Assembly: GCA_947475895.1 (NCBI GenBank) | Contig: CANJMF010000014.1 | Location: 1-64,000 of the forward strand | DNA from: Fidelibacterota bacterium | Lineage (GTDB): Bacteria > Pseudomonadota > Alphaproteobacteria > Rhodospirillales > Rhodospirillaceae | Direction: 5' to 3' | DNA length: 64,000 nucleotides | Translations under genes and position numbers: made by a program | The notes under the pieces: generated by a model | Told to the model about the DNA's origin: nothing | Database searches by the model: none | The model's input: the letters and a program-made list of their open reading frames with translations, nothing else | Shown: positions 9,273-17,968 of the stretch, in pieces | How positions within the stretch are numbered: the stretch's first letter is position 1 | How the letters are laid out: each line of letters begins with the position of its first letter

Positions 9273-11012
9273 TTGTTTAGAAATTTAGTACAGTCGGGTT
9301 CTGAAAAACGCAGCGGCGCTGCGTCTAGACTTAGGACGACGTTGCTCGCGGCGGCGTTGCTTGTCGGCAGCGCCCTTGGTGTTTCTCATTCCACTTTTGC
9401 AGAACCGGCGAAAGACGCAGTTGCGGCGGATGTCGGAACGTCGAAGCGTCTGCGCTTGCTGACCACGCAACAGTACGTCAACACGATCCAATATTTCTTT
9501 GGCGCCGATATTAAAGTCGATGCGAAGTTCGCGCCGCTGACGCGTACCGATGGCGTGTTGATGGCGGGCACGTCCGTGGCCGGTGTTAGCGATGCACAAA
9601 TCGAGACTTACCAGAAAATTGCCAACATCGTTTCCACGCAAGTTGTCGACGCCCGGCACCGCGAGACACTGTTTCCATGCAAGCCGCTGGACGACAAAAC
9701 CGCCGATAATGCCTGCGCAACCAAGTTCCTGACGCGCGTCATCGATTATCTGTACTTCATTCCGCCGCCGAAAGAGCACTACGTAAAAATGGTGAACGAA
9801 GCCGGCGTGGCGGCAAAACGCCTCAACGATTTTTATGCCGGCATTCAAGTGGTGCTCGAAAGCGTCCTACTGAATCCCGACGTGCTTCTGGTCGTCGAAA
9901 GCGAAGAACCCGATCCCAGGCACCCGGGCCACATGCGCTTGGATTCATACTCACAAGCGTCGCGCTTGAGCCTGTTTTTGTGGAACGCGGCGCCGGACCC
10001 GGCTTTGCGCGCGGTCGCCAATCGCGGCGATTTGTTTGACAGCAAAAAACGCGCGCGTGTTGTCGACTCAATGCTCGCAAGCCCGCGCTTAGAGACGGGC
10101 GTGCGTGCGTTCTTCGACGACATGTTCGGCTTGGAAGGCACGGAGACGCTCAGCAAGGATGCAACTGTTTATCCGTATTTCTTGGGGGGCATCGCAGCTG
10201 AAGCGCGCGAACAGACGCTGCGAACGGTTGTCGATCAACTGCTTAAAAGAGACGGCGACTACCGTGACCTTTTCACGTCGCGCGAGACGTTTATGTCGCC
10301 GACGCTTGGAATTCTTTACGGCGTGAAGGCATTGCCGGGCTGGAGAGCTTACGAGTTTCCGCCCGAAGCGCATCGCGCCGGAATTCTAACGCAAGCGAGC
10401 TTCCTTGCACTCAACTCGCATTCAACCCGCAGCTCGGCGACGTTACGCGGTAAGGCGCTGCGCGAGTTGATCCTTTGCCAGAAGGTGCCGCCGCCGCCGG
10501 CCAATGTCGATTTCTCGGCTGTCGAGAATCCCGACCCGAAGCTGAAGACGGCACGGCAACGACTTGACCTTCACCGTCAGAACCCAGTGTGCGCAGGTTG
10601 CCATAAAATCACCGATCCGATGGGACTGGCGCTTGAGAATTTCGACGGCGCCGGCCGATATCGCACAGACGAGAAGGGCGCACCGATCGATGCAAGCGGC
10701 AGCCTCGACGGCAAAGCCTTCACGGATGTTGAGGGCCTGGGGCAGGCGCTCCATGACAGCCCGATCCTGCCCACATGCCTCGTGCGGCGCGCGTTCAGCT
10801 ATGCAACCGCGGGCGTCGTGCCGATGTCGGCCGATCCAGCCTTGGCTCAATTCAACAAGACGTTTGCGAGCGAAGGTTATCGTCTGCGTCCGCTGTTAAA
10901 GGCAATTACGCTGAACGATGCTTTCTCGAAGGTCATTGAACCCAGCGCCGCGCCGGCGGCGGAAAAAAGTGCGAGTATTCCGCATCCCGAAAAAGTCGCG
11001 TCGAACCCGTAA
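9273..11012 (+). CDS. DUF1592/DUF1588/DUF1585-type exported protein with one CxxCH
   Basis: 579 residues from a TTG start preceded by GGGAAGAGG. A signal peptide covers about residues 20-44. The N-terminal motif RLLTTQQYVNTIQYFFG resembles DUF1587. The middle (SRLSLFLWNAAPD) is DUF1592-like, HRAGILTQASFLALNSH and LILCQKVPPPP are DUF1588-like, and the end (LVRRAFSYATAG) is DUF1585-like. A single heme c attachment motif CAGCH lies at 440-444, followed by TDPMGLALENFD. Such proteins are common in planctomycetes and acidobacteria, often with an extra N-terminal cytochrome domain that is absent here. It is followed after 18 bases by its usual partner, a DUF1552 protein. The reaction is unknown; a periplasmic redox role is inferred from the heme motif. 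Confidence 0.88.
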   Translation: MFRNLVQSGSEKRSGAASRLRTTLLAAALLVGSALGVSHSTFAEPAKDAVAADVGTSKRLRLLTTQQYVNTIQYFFGADIKVDAKFAPLTRTDGVLMAGTSVAGVSDAQIETYQKIANIVSTQVVDARHRETLFPCKPLDDKTADNACATKFLTRVIDYLYFIPPPKEHYVKMVNEAGVAAKRLNDFYAGIQVVLESVLLNPDVLLVVESEEPDPRHPGHMRLDSYSQASRLSLFLWNAAPDPALRAVANRGDLFDSKKRARVVDSMLASPRLETGVRAFFDDMFGLEGTETLSKDATVYPYFLGGIAAEAREQTLRTVVDQLLKRDGDYRDLFTSRETFMSPTLGILYGVKALPGWRAYEFPPEAHRAGILTQASFLALNSHSTRSSATLRGKALRELILCQKVPPPPANVDFSAVENPDPKLKTARQRLDLHRQNPVCAGCHKITDPMGLALENFDGAGRYRTDEKGAPIDASGSLDGKAFTDVEGLGQALHDSPILPTCLVRRAFSYATAGVVPMSADPALAQFNKTFASEGYRLRPLLKAITLNDAFSKVIEPSAAPAAEKSASIPHPEKVASNP

Positions 11013-11030
11013 TTTGAGGAGAAGAACAAC

Positions 11031-12368
11031 ATGAAAAATTTCTCTCGCCGTCGCGTCCTTCGCGGCATGTTGAACGGTGGCGCGATTACGGTTGGATTGC
11101 CGCTTCTGGATGCTTTCCTGAACACCAACGGCACCGCCTTTGCCGACGGCAAGCCATTGCCGGTGCGCTTCGGCCTTTGGAGCTGGGGCCTTGGAATGAA
11201 TCACTCGATTTTCGTGCCGAAGAAGACCGGCAAGGATTTCGAGTTCCCGGAAGAAATCGCATGCCTCGCGCCGCTTAAGGATCAAATCAACCTGCTCACG
11301 AATTTCTCGGCGTTCCGTGATGCAGCAGGCTTGGTCGGTCACGTGACGGGCTGGATCATTTCGCGCACGGGCGCTCCGCCGTCCGGCAATAATCTCACCG
11401 CCGAAACGTGGGATATTAAGATCGCCAATCAGATCAGCCGTCAGCAGCGCTTTAAAACGCTGACGGCGACTGGCTCCGCAAACGCGCGAACCTCGTATTC
11501 GTACGAAGATCCGAATACGCCCAATCCGGCGGAATATTCGCCGCTCGATTTCTATGCCCGTTTGTTCGGGCCCGACTTTAACGATCCGAACGCCAAGGAG
11601 TTCAAGCCGAGCCCACGCATCATGTCGCGCAAAAGTGCGCTGTCGGCGGTCGTGGAAGATATGGCGTGGCTCAATAAACGCGTCGGCGCGGACGACAAAG
11701 CGCGTCTCGACAAGTACTTTACCGGCCTGCGTCACCTCGAGAAGCAGTTCGATCAACAGTTGACGAAGCCGGACCCCATTGCGGCTTGCCGCCCGGCGGC
11801 AAATCCAAAAGAAGCCGAAATGAAGATGGGCAATGAATCGCAGTATGTCGAACAACGGCATAAAATGATGGCGGACCTGCTGGCGATGGCAATCGCCTGC
11901 GATCAGACACGCGTCATCACCATGGCTTATGACGACATGTCGTCGAACACCGTTAAGCCGGGATATGAAAAACCGCACCACACAAGCACGCACGAGGAGC
12001 CGATCGACGAAAAACTCGGCTATCAGCCGACCTGTTCGTGGTTTACGCGTCGTTCCATGGAAGGGTTTGCCTATTTCGTGAAAGCCTTCGCAGACATCAA
12101 AGAAGGCGACGGCACGCTCCTCGACAACATGCTCGTCGTGGCCGACACCGATCACGGCGATGCGCGTGTGCACTCGTTGGAAAACATGCCCATGTTCACG
12201 GCCGGCCGCGCCGGCGGTAAATTCAAGACCGGATTGCACGTCGATATGAAGGGCGCCCCGTTGTCGCGGATGGCGCTCACGGCGATGCGCACGATGGGCA
12301 TGGATATTCAGAAGTTCGGCGGTGGCAGCAACCTGACGTCTGATTCTATCAGCGAAATTTTGGTGTAA
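11031..12368 (+). CDS. DUF1552-type Tat-exported protein
   Basis: 445 residues from an ATG preceded by GAGGAG. The N-terminus carries SRRRVLRGML followed by a hydrophobic segment, a Tat-type export signal. The body has family features such as RFGLWSWGLGMNHSIFVPK, DMAWLNKRVGADDKARLDKY and LVVADTDHGDARVHSLENMP. DUF1552 proteins are almost always encoded next to DUF1592 proteins, as here, and their function is unknown. They distantly resemble alkaline-phosphatase-fold or DUF1501-type exported proteins. Tat export suggests it folds, perhaps with a cofactor, before leaving the cytoplasm. It ends the four-gene operon; a hairpin with T-run follows. Confidence 0.88.
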   Translation: MKNFSRRRVLRGMLNGGAITVGLPLLDAFLNTNGTAFADGKPLPVRFGLWSWGLGMNHSIFVPKKTGKDFEFPEEIACLAPLKDQINLLTNFSAFRDAAGLVGHVTGWIISRTGAPPSGNNLTAETWDIKIANQISRQQRFKTLTATGSANARTSYSYEDPNTPNPAEYSPLDFYARLFGPDFNDPNAKEFKPSPRIMSRKSALSAVVEDMAWLNKRVGADDKARLDKYFTGLRHLEKQFDQQLTKPDPIAACRPAANPKEAEMKMGNESQYVEQRHKMMADLLAMAIACDQTRVITMAYDDMSSNTVKPGYEKPHHTSTHEEPIDEKLGYQPTCSWFTRRSMEGFAYFVKAFADIKEGDGTLLDNMLVVADTDHGDARVHSLENMPMFTAGRAGGKFKTGLHVDMKGAPLSRMALTAMRTMGMDIQKFGGGSNLTSDSISEILV

Positions 12369-12373
12369 TTGAT

Positions 12374-12408
12374 ATCGCGCGCGGGCAACTGCGCGCGATT
12401 TTCGTTTT
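12374..12408 (+). terminator. Rho-independent terminator after the DUF1592/DUF1552 operon
   Basis: Perfect 9-bp stem ATCGCGCGC (12374-12382) with GCGCGCGAT (12391-12399), followed by TTTTCGTTTT. It begins 5 bases after the DUF1552 stop codon. Confidence 0.8.
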
Positions 12409-12481
12409 GAAGCCGGGGATGATCATCATTTAACGCGCTCATGGAGCGTAAGAGTTTTTGAGTTTTATAGGGGAGGGGTCC

Positions 12482-13765
12482 GTGAATAATCCGACGAACG
12501 TCAATACGAGCCGCCGCAGGCTTCTGCAGTATCTTGCAGCAAGCCCGGTCGTTGCCGCAGGCACAAAAGAAGCAATCGCCGCGACAATGGCGGAGATGCA
12601 GACACGTTCGGACGACCCATATATTTGGCGTCCTTTCGATCCTAACTACTTAATTGAAAAGCCCGAAGACGCATTGGATGTCTTCGAATTTGAACCCGTC
12701 GCCCACAAAAATGTCGGGGCAGCTCACTGGGGCTTCATGTCCACCGGCGCTGATGGTGAAGGCACATATCGCGCCAACCGCCAGGACATTGCTAAATTCG
12801 CGATGCGTTCGCACCGTTTGCGCGATGTCACAAAGGTGGACCCCAGTGTGACGTTGTTCGGCCACACATGGTCGGCGCCTTTCTTGACCTGCCCGACAGG
12901 CCGAAACGGCATGTACCATCCGGACGGTGAGGCGGGTGTTGGCCGCGCGGCGGGACGGCATAATATTCCTCAGGGCCTTGCGACTAATGCGAACTTCTCG
13001 ATTACGGAAGTCAATAAAGCCCGCAACGGCACGCCTGTGCTGTTTCAGTTGTACCAGCAATCAAATTGGGAAATTTCAAAGTCGCTCATCGCACGCGCTG
13101 AACGTGAAGGCTGCAAAGCAATCCTCCTCACGGTCGACGGCTTGTCGGCGCGTAAGGATTTGCAGTTCAATCGCGCCGTGCGAGCAGATACGCGCCTCTG
13201 CGCGACTTGCCATGAAGTGCGGCCCAACAATCCCAAGAGTCCGATTCTCTCTTCCAAGAGCACAGCGAACTTCTCCGAGGTTCCTGCGGAACTTTGGGAT
13301 CAGAAGTTCACCCCGGACAAGATGACGTGGGAATACGTAAAGCGCGTGCGCGACTTCACGAAGATGGATATCTTTGTCAAAGGCATCACGGACGTCGATG
13401 ACGCTGTGCAGTGCGCCAAGCTGGGTTATGGCGTGTGGGTTTCCAACCATGGCGGCCGTAACGAAGACACCAATAGATCCTCGATCGCGTGTCTCGCGGA
13501 CATCGCGCCGGCAGTTAAGGGCAAAGTTCCCATCGTTATCGACAGCGGTTTCCGCCGCGGCATGGATATCGTGAAAGCCCTTTCGATGGGTGCGACGATG
13601 GTGGGTTTCGGCCGTCCCTACATTTGGGGCCTCGGCGCGTTCGGTGAAGCGGGCGTCGATAAGGTGATCCAAATCATGAAAGCGGAAGTGATCGCCGCCA
13701 TGCAGCAGGTTGGAGCCACCAGCGTGAAGGAATTGCGTCCCGACATGGTCATCCGCGCGCTCTAA
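12482..13765 (+). CDS. FMN-dependent 2-hydroxyacid oxidase/dehydrogenase, Tat-type, with CxxCH
   Basis: 427 residues. The GTG at 12482 is preferred over the in-frame TTG at 12458 because GGGGAGGGG lies 4 bases upstream. The fold is the TIM barrel of lactate/glycolate oxidases, which oxidise 2-hydroxyacids to 2-oxoacids. Family residues are present: Tyr in QLYQQ, Asp in LLTVDG, Lys in FVKGI, and the His/Arg pair in SNHGGR. The usual active-site Tyr of the first strand is Phe at about 85 (GFMSTGAD). The N-terminus has TSRRRLLQYLAASP, a Tat-like signal, so it may be periplasmic. A heme c motif CATCH lies at 240-244 in the variable loop, rare for this family. If heme is attached, it could pass electrons to a cytochrome instead of oxygen. 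It appears monocistronic, with a terminator after it. Confidence 0.88.
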   Translation: MNNPTNVNTSRRRLLQYLAASPVVAAGTKEAIAATMAEMQTRSDDPYIWRPFDPNYLIEKPEDALDVFEFEPVAHKNVGAAHWGFMSTGADGEGTYRANRQDIAKFAMRSHRLRDVTKVDPSVTLFGHTWSAPFLTCPTGRNGMYHPDGEAGVGRAAGRHNIPQGLATNANFSITEVNKARNGTPVLFQLYQQSNWEISKSLIARAEREGCKAILLTVDGLSARKDLQFNRAVRADTRLCATCHEVRPNNPKSPILSSKSTANFSEVPAELWDQKFTPDKMTWEYVKRVRDFTKMDIFVKGITDVDDAVQCAKLGYGVWVSNHGGRNEDTNRSSIACLADIAPAVKGKVPIVIDSGFRRGMDIVKALSMGATMVGFGRPYIWGLGAFGEAGVDKVIQIMKAEVIAAMQQVGATSVKELRPDMVIRAL

Positions 13766-13789
13766 ATAGAGTCAGGCTTCAGTAAGAAA

Positions 13790-13831
13790 CCCCTCGTATC
13801 GCCGCTGAGCGATGTGAGGGGTCTTGTTTTT
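13790..13831 (+). terminator. Rho-independent terminator after the hydroxyacid oxidase
   Basis: 13-bp stem with two G:U pairs (13790-13802 with 13809-13821), loop CGCTGA, then TCTTGTTTTT. Confidence 0.8.
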
Positions 13832-13962
13832 CCGCACCGGCGGTCGCGAATGCACGGGATGGCGTCCGACGCGCCTTTTTGTGCCGTCGATATACACATG
13901 CTTGTGGACATCGGTTTTAGACCCGACATAATTGGCGACCTGCACCAGCGAGGGAGCTTGTC

Positions 13963-14886
13963 ATGACGCAGACGAACGACCGGAAGAAAATTCCTGCGGA
14001 AGCGGTAGACCTCTATACGCAGTTTATTCATGGCGAGATTGGCCGCCGTGACTTCCTCGATGGCGTGAAACGTTTTGCAATCGGCGGCCTTTCCGCCACG
14101 GCCATTGTCGAAGCGTTGATGCCCAACTATGCATTGGGGCAACAGGTTCGTAAGGACGACGAGCGTATCAAAGCCAGTTACGAGACAGTGCCCTCACCAG
14201 ATGGTAACGGGTACATCAGGGGGTATCTCGTACGACCATTCAGCGCAGATTCGCGCTCTGCCACCCCAGCGAAGCTGCCCGGCATTATCGTCATTCACGA
14301 AAATCGGGGTTTGAACCCCCATACGGAAGACGTCGCGCGGCGCTTCGCGCTTGAGAACTTCATGGCATTTGCGCCGGACGCACTTTCGTCGGTCGGGGGC
14401 TATCCGGGCGATGACTTTAAGGGCGGCGAGCTTTTCAGCAAAATCGACCCTGCGAGGAGGACTCAAGATTTCGTCGCCGCTGCGCGATGGTTGAAAGCGC
14501 GGCCAGATTGCACGGGGAAAATTGGCGCAACGGGCTTTTGCTTCGGCGGCGGTTTGTCTAATACGTTGTCGACGCTACTCGGGCCGGAATTGGGAGCTGC
14601 TGCACCGTTCTACGGTACAGCCGCCAAACCAGAGGACGTTTCAAAAATCAGCGCGGCGATTCTTATTCATCACGGCGCGCTCGATAAGAATTTGTCGGCG
14701 GCCTATCCCGCCCAAGAGGCGGAGCTGAAAAAGAACAAAATCCGGTACGAAGGCCATGTCTATCCGGATTCGGTCCATGGCTTCTTCAATGACGCCACAC
14801 CGGAGCGCTACAACAAGGTCACGGCCTCACAGGCATGGGCGCGCACGATCGAGTGGTTCAATAAGTACGTTCGCGAATCGGCGTAA
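13963..14886 (+). CDS. Dienelactone hydrolase family protein, Tat-type signal
   Basis: 307 residues from an ATG preceded by GAGGGAG. The core is an alpha/beta hydrolase of the dienelactone hydrolase family. The nucleophile is Cys in ATGFCFGGGLS, the acid is Asp in HHGALDKN and the base is His in SVHGFFND. Near residue 29 the motif GRRDFLDGVKRFAIGGLSA, followed by EALMPNYALG, looks like a Tat export signal with a long N-region. Typical cytoplasmic enzymes of about 235 residues lack this extension. It probably hydrolyses an ester or lactone in the periplasm; the substrate is not known. It follows the hydroxyacid oxidase after a terminator and has its own leader. It converges on the MFS gene at 14920. 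Confidence 0.87.
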   Translation: MTQTNDRKKIPAEAVDLYTQFIHGEIGRRDFLDGVKRFAIGGLSATAIVEALMPNYALGQQVRKDDERIKASYETVPSPDGNGYIRGYLVRPFSADSRSATPAKLPGIIVIHENRGLNPHTEDVARRFALENFMAFAPDALSSVGGYPGDDFKGGELFSKIDPARRTQDFVAAARWLKARPDCTGKIGATGFCFGGGLSNTLSTLLGPELGAAAPFYGTAAKPEDVSKISAAILIHHGALDKNLSAAYPAQEAELKKNKIRYEGHVYPDSVHGFFNDATPERYNKVTASQAWARTIEWFNKYVRESA

Positions 14887-14919
14887 GACCAATAACTCGG
14901 TAAGGTGTGGCGGCTAAGC

Positions 14920-16242
14920 CTAATGCGCTTCTTTTTTTGGTCGCACGCTGTAAACCAAGAAGCAGCCCACCAAGAATAAAGTCGCCGTATACCAAAGCCC
15001 GGCGGTAAAGTTGTTCGTCATATCCTTCAGATTGCCCACAATAATTGGGCTGACGAGCGTGGATATCAAACCCAGGGAACTGACAGTCGCGAGACCAGCA
15101 GCTTGGCCCGCGAGGGACAGCAGTTGCGAAACCATCGCGAAGAAAATCCCAAATGAAGCGTAAGTGCCAATCGCTGCGAGCGACAAACCAATGAGCCGCA
15201 AGACGGGAGACGTCGCGGTCGCCGTAAGCACCCAGCCCAAAGTACCGACCGCGAATAAAACAATCGTGTGCCACGCGCGATCGCCTGTGCGATCGGAGTT
15301 GGCAGTGACGAAGGCCATAACGATAAGAGCCGCCAAGGGCGGGATCGCAGACGTCAGGCCAATCGTCATAAGTTGCGTGGTGTCACCTAAAAGCTCTCTA
15401 ACAATTTGGGGAAGCCAAACCGCCAACATATTGAGCGAGGCCGCTAGGCAGAAATAGGTACCCGACAGAATCAGTACCTTTGAGCCAAGCATCTCTTTCC
15501 ATACCGTTTTACTTTTTGTGGCCGGCTGTGCGGCGGCTTTTTCTGCGTCCAATCGACGGCGTAAGTCGATTTTGTCGCCAGCCGTAAGCCAGGGCGCCTC
15601 CTCGACGGTCGCTGGCAAAAGTCGCCGTGCGAAGACAGCTAAAAGAATGGCGGGCGCGGCCTCGATGATAAACAACCATCGCCAGCCACTTAAACCCCAT
15701 GCGCCGTCCATCTGCATAATTGCGGCCGACAACGGTGAGCCGACCATGAGTGAAACGGGAAGGGCCGCCAGAAAGATTGCATTGGCACGCGCGCGATAAG
15801 CTTTCGGTATCCAGAGTCCGAGATAGAAAAGAATGCCAGGCATAATGCCAGCTTCGGCAATTCCCAGTAGAAACCGCGTTGTGTAAAGCGTGTAAGGCCC
15901 GTCGGCAAAAACGGTCGCTGCCGAGACCAATCCCCAAACGAACATGATGATTGGAATCCATCTATGCGCACCAATACGCTCCAGAACAATGTTGCTGGGG
16001 ACTTGGAACGCAGCGTAACTAAAGTAATACGCAGTGTTGGCGATTCCGAACATGGCGGCGCTTAAACCGAGATCACGATTCATGTGCAAGGCTGCAAAGC
16101 CAATGTTTGTGCGATCGATAAATGCGATCACATAAATCAACATGCAGAGCGGAACCAGCCGTGCGAGCGCCTTGGAGACGGCGTTTTCAGCGCCGGAGTT
16201 CGTCGCCGACGTCGTCATAGCGGGCAGGACTTGCTCGGTCAT
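14920..16242 (-). CDS. MFS transporter, anion:cation symporter (ACS) family
   Basis: 440 residues, 12 predicted helices, inner membrane. ACS features are the N-terminal YVIAFIDRTNIGFAALHM, FQVPSNIVLERIGAHRWI, RFLLGIAEAGIMPGILFYL and SGWRWLFIIEAAPA. ACS members import organic anions such as sugar acids, phthalate, 4-hydroxyphenylacetate or tartrate with protons. It is divergent from the acyl-CoA dehydrogenase at 16782 across an AT-rich region, so it is the likely uptake system for the substrate handled by the 16782-20752 genes, under the nearby IclR regulator. The exact substrate cannot be read from the sequence. Confidence 0.85.
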   Translation of the reverse strand: MTEQVLPAMTTSATNSGAENAVSKALARLVPLCMLIYVIAFIDRTNIGFAALHMNRDLGLSAAMFGIANTAYYFSYAAFQVPSNIVLERIGAHRWIPIIMFVWGLVSAATVFADGPYTLYTTRFLLGIAEAGIMPGILFYLGLWIPKAYRARANAIFLAALPVSLMVGSPLSAAIMQMDGAWGLSGWRWLFIIEAAPAILLAVFARRLLPATVEEAPWLTAGDKIDLRRRLDAEKAAAQPATKSKTVWKEMLGSKVLILSGTYFCLAASLNMLAVWLPQIVRELLGDTTQLMTIGLTSAIPPLAALIVMAFVTANSDRTGDRAWHTIVLFAVGTLGWVLTATATSPVLRLIGLSLAAIGTYASFGIFFAMVSQLLSLAGQAAGLATVSSLGLISTLVSPIIVGNLKDMTNNFTAGLWYTATLFLVGCFLVYSVRPKKEAH

Positions 16243-16781
16243 GAATCGGGCCTTCTTCTACAAAGGGAGTTGTCGGACGAGGCGGGAGCGCTGATTGAAC
16301 GAGGGAATCATGTGCGCTTATGGAGCGTTGCGAAATGCTTGCCGTGACGGCTTCCATCGCTCCCCCCGAAGCAACGCGTGCTGAAAATCAGGCTATCAGG
16401 TCTGAAAAGGTACGATAGTAAAATATCGATAAATATGTGGATTTCGAAATATATATGCTAATAAAATGACGTGTATATGTCTTATGTAGTATATTAAATT
16501 GCAAATTGTACTGGGAACGAGCGCTTGATCTCCAATACACAAATAATACATTTCATATCAATGCTTTAGAGCCAACGCCCTTGGCGCGTAAGTGCGATTA
16601 GATTCGACATTTTTTTTTCAATATGTGATACGCATTGTGCGGGGTGACGTGACCTTAAAACGGCTTTTTTATCGGCCGTCGGGCGTTTTTGGCCACTCAC
16701 TGGCTCGTGTCTAGAACGGGTCAGGCGAGAATCGGTGAACGTGATTGCGCAATGTAATGGTGCCCCGCCCACAGGTGTTAA
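16243..16781. promoter_or_regulatory. Divergent AT-rich regulatory region between MFS and acyl-CoA dehydrogenase genes
   Basis: About 540 bases without a credible gene. The stretch 16405-16560 is visibly far more AT-rich than its neighbours. It includes an inverted repeat CGATA (16413-16417) with TATCG (16424-16428) and several TATAAT-like and TATATG-like boxes. It must contain promoters in both directions and is the natural place for IclR (19182) to bind. I could not assign a single operator. Confidence 0.5.
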
Positions 16782-17966
16782 ATGGATAAAATTCTTGAAA
16801 AAAATGGCGTGAATTTCGATCTGTCCGCAGATCAACGCGCCTTGCAGGACACCGCTAAGCGATTTGCCGAAAATGAGCTGGGGCCCTTAGCAAAGGAATT
16901 GGAAGAGTCAGGCGAACCCGTTCCACATGCGTGGCTCAAGAAATATGCCGAAAACGGATTTCTGGGTTGCAACCTCCCGCTTGCGGACGGTGGTCTCGGG
17001 ATCAGTAATCTTGATGCAATGATCGTGCTGGAAGAGTTCGCCAAGATTTCGGTCGCTGTCGCATTTCCCGTCTTTGAAAGCGTCGCCGGCCCGATTCATG
17101 TCATCTCACGCTTTGCCAAACCTTATATCGCCAAACCACTCGTGCAGGCCGTCTGTCGGGGAGAAAAAGTTGTCGCCGTCAGCATGTCGGAACCGGACGC
17201 CGGGACCGCGCTCACAGATCTGACAACCCGGGGGCGGGTTGAGGGCGATCAAATTGTTCTGAACGGTCAAAAGCGCTGGTGCAGCGGGGCCGGTCATGCA
17301 GATGCCTATCTCGTTTACTGCAGAATGTCCGACGATCCCGGCGCCAAAGGCATCGGCGCTGTTTTGGTGGATAAAGAGACGCCCGGCCTTACTTTCGGTC
17401 CGCCGGAAAAGCTTATGGGTTTTCGCGGCGTTCCGAGCGCGGACATATTTCTCGATGATGTCAGGCTGCCGCTCGACAACATTGTCGTTCCTGCTGGCGG
17501 CTTTCGTCTGCTGATGGAGGCATTCGATCTTGAGCGCTGCGGGAATGCGACGATGAGTCTTGGCTTGGCAGCTGCAGCTCTGGGTCAAAGCCTCAGTTAT
17601 GTCGAGACGCGCAAACAGTTTGGAAAGCCGATTGCTGATTTCCAAGCTGTTCAGATTCGCATTGCTGGAATGGCCATGAAAGTGGAGGCGGCGCGGCTTC
17701 TGGTTTGGCGCGCGTTGGCGCGGAATCCCGATCTGCCGTCACTGGCCGACACGTCGATTGCGAAGTGTTTCGCGAATGAAATCGTGCGCGAGGTGTGTGG
17801 CGACGCAGTTCAGCTTATGGGCGGGTACGGCTACCATAAAGAGTTCGGCGCGGAGCAGAGATTTCGCGACGCCTGGGGGTGGGGAATTGCGGGAGGCACC
17901 ATCGATATCCAGAAGATCAATATAGCTGGCAGCCTCCTCCAGCGCAGATTCAATCAGCGGACTTAA
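16782..17966 (+). CDS. Acyl-CoA dehydrogenase
   Basis: 394 residues, FAD-dependent, expected to introduce an alpha-beta double bond into an acyl-CoA. Family marks are SMSEPDAGTALTDLTTR (flavin and substrate loop), KRWCSGAGHADAYLVY, ETRKQFGKPIADFQAVQ and QLMGGYGYHKEF. The usual C-terminal catalytic Glu is replaced by Gly at about 371 (GIAGGTIDI). A Glu at 251 (DLERCG) sits where isovaleryl-CoA dehydrogenase has its base, so the enzyme is probably active with that geometry. A CoA-transferase begins 2 bases after its stop, so the two work as a pair: activation to the CoA ester, then oxidation. Start ATG with AGGTG upstream. Confidence 0.9.
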   Translation: MDKILEKNGVNFDLSADQRALQDTAKRFAENELGPLAKELEESGEPVPHAWLKKYAENGFLGCNLPLADGGLGISNLDAMIVLEEFAKISVAVAFPVFESVAGPIHVISRFAKPYIAKPLVQAVCRGEKVVAVSMSEPDAGTALTDLTTRGRVEGDQIVLNGQKRWCSGAGHADAYLVYCRMSDDPGAKGIGAVLVDKETPGLTFGPPEKLMGFRGVPSADIFLDDVRLPLDNIVVPAGGFRLLMEAFDLERCGNATMSLGLAAAALGQSLSYVETRKQFGKPIADFQAVQIRIAGMAMKVEAARLLVWRALARNPDLPSLADTSIAKCFANEIVREVCGDAVQLMGGYGYHKEFGAEQRFRDAWGWGIAGGTIDIQKINIAGSLLQRRFNQRT

Positions 17967-17968
17967 AG

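Noticed and set aside
10896-12239. 447-residue open frame antisense to the DUF1552 gene
   Set aside because: It is the mirror of a well-supported gene in GC-rich DNA, has no ribosome site or family resemblance, and is rich in Arg/His as such shadows are.
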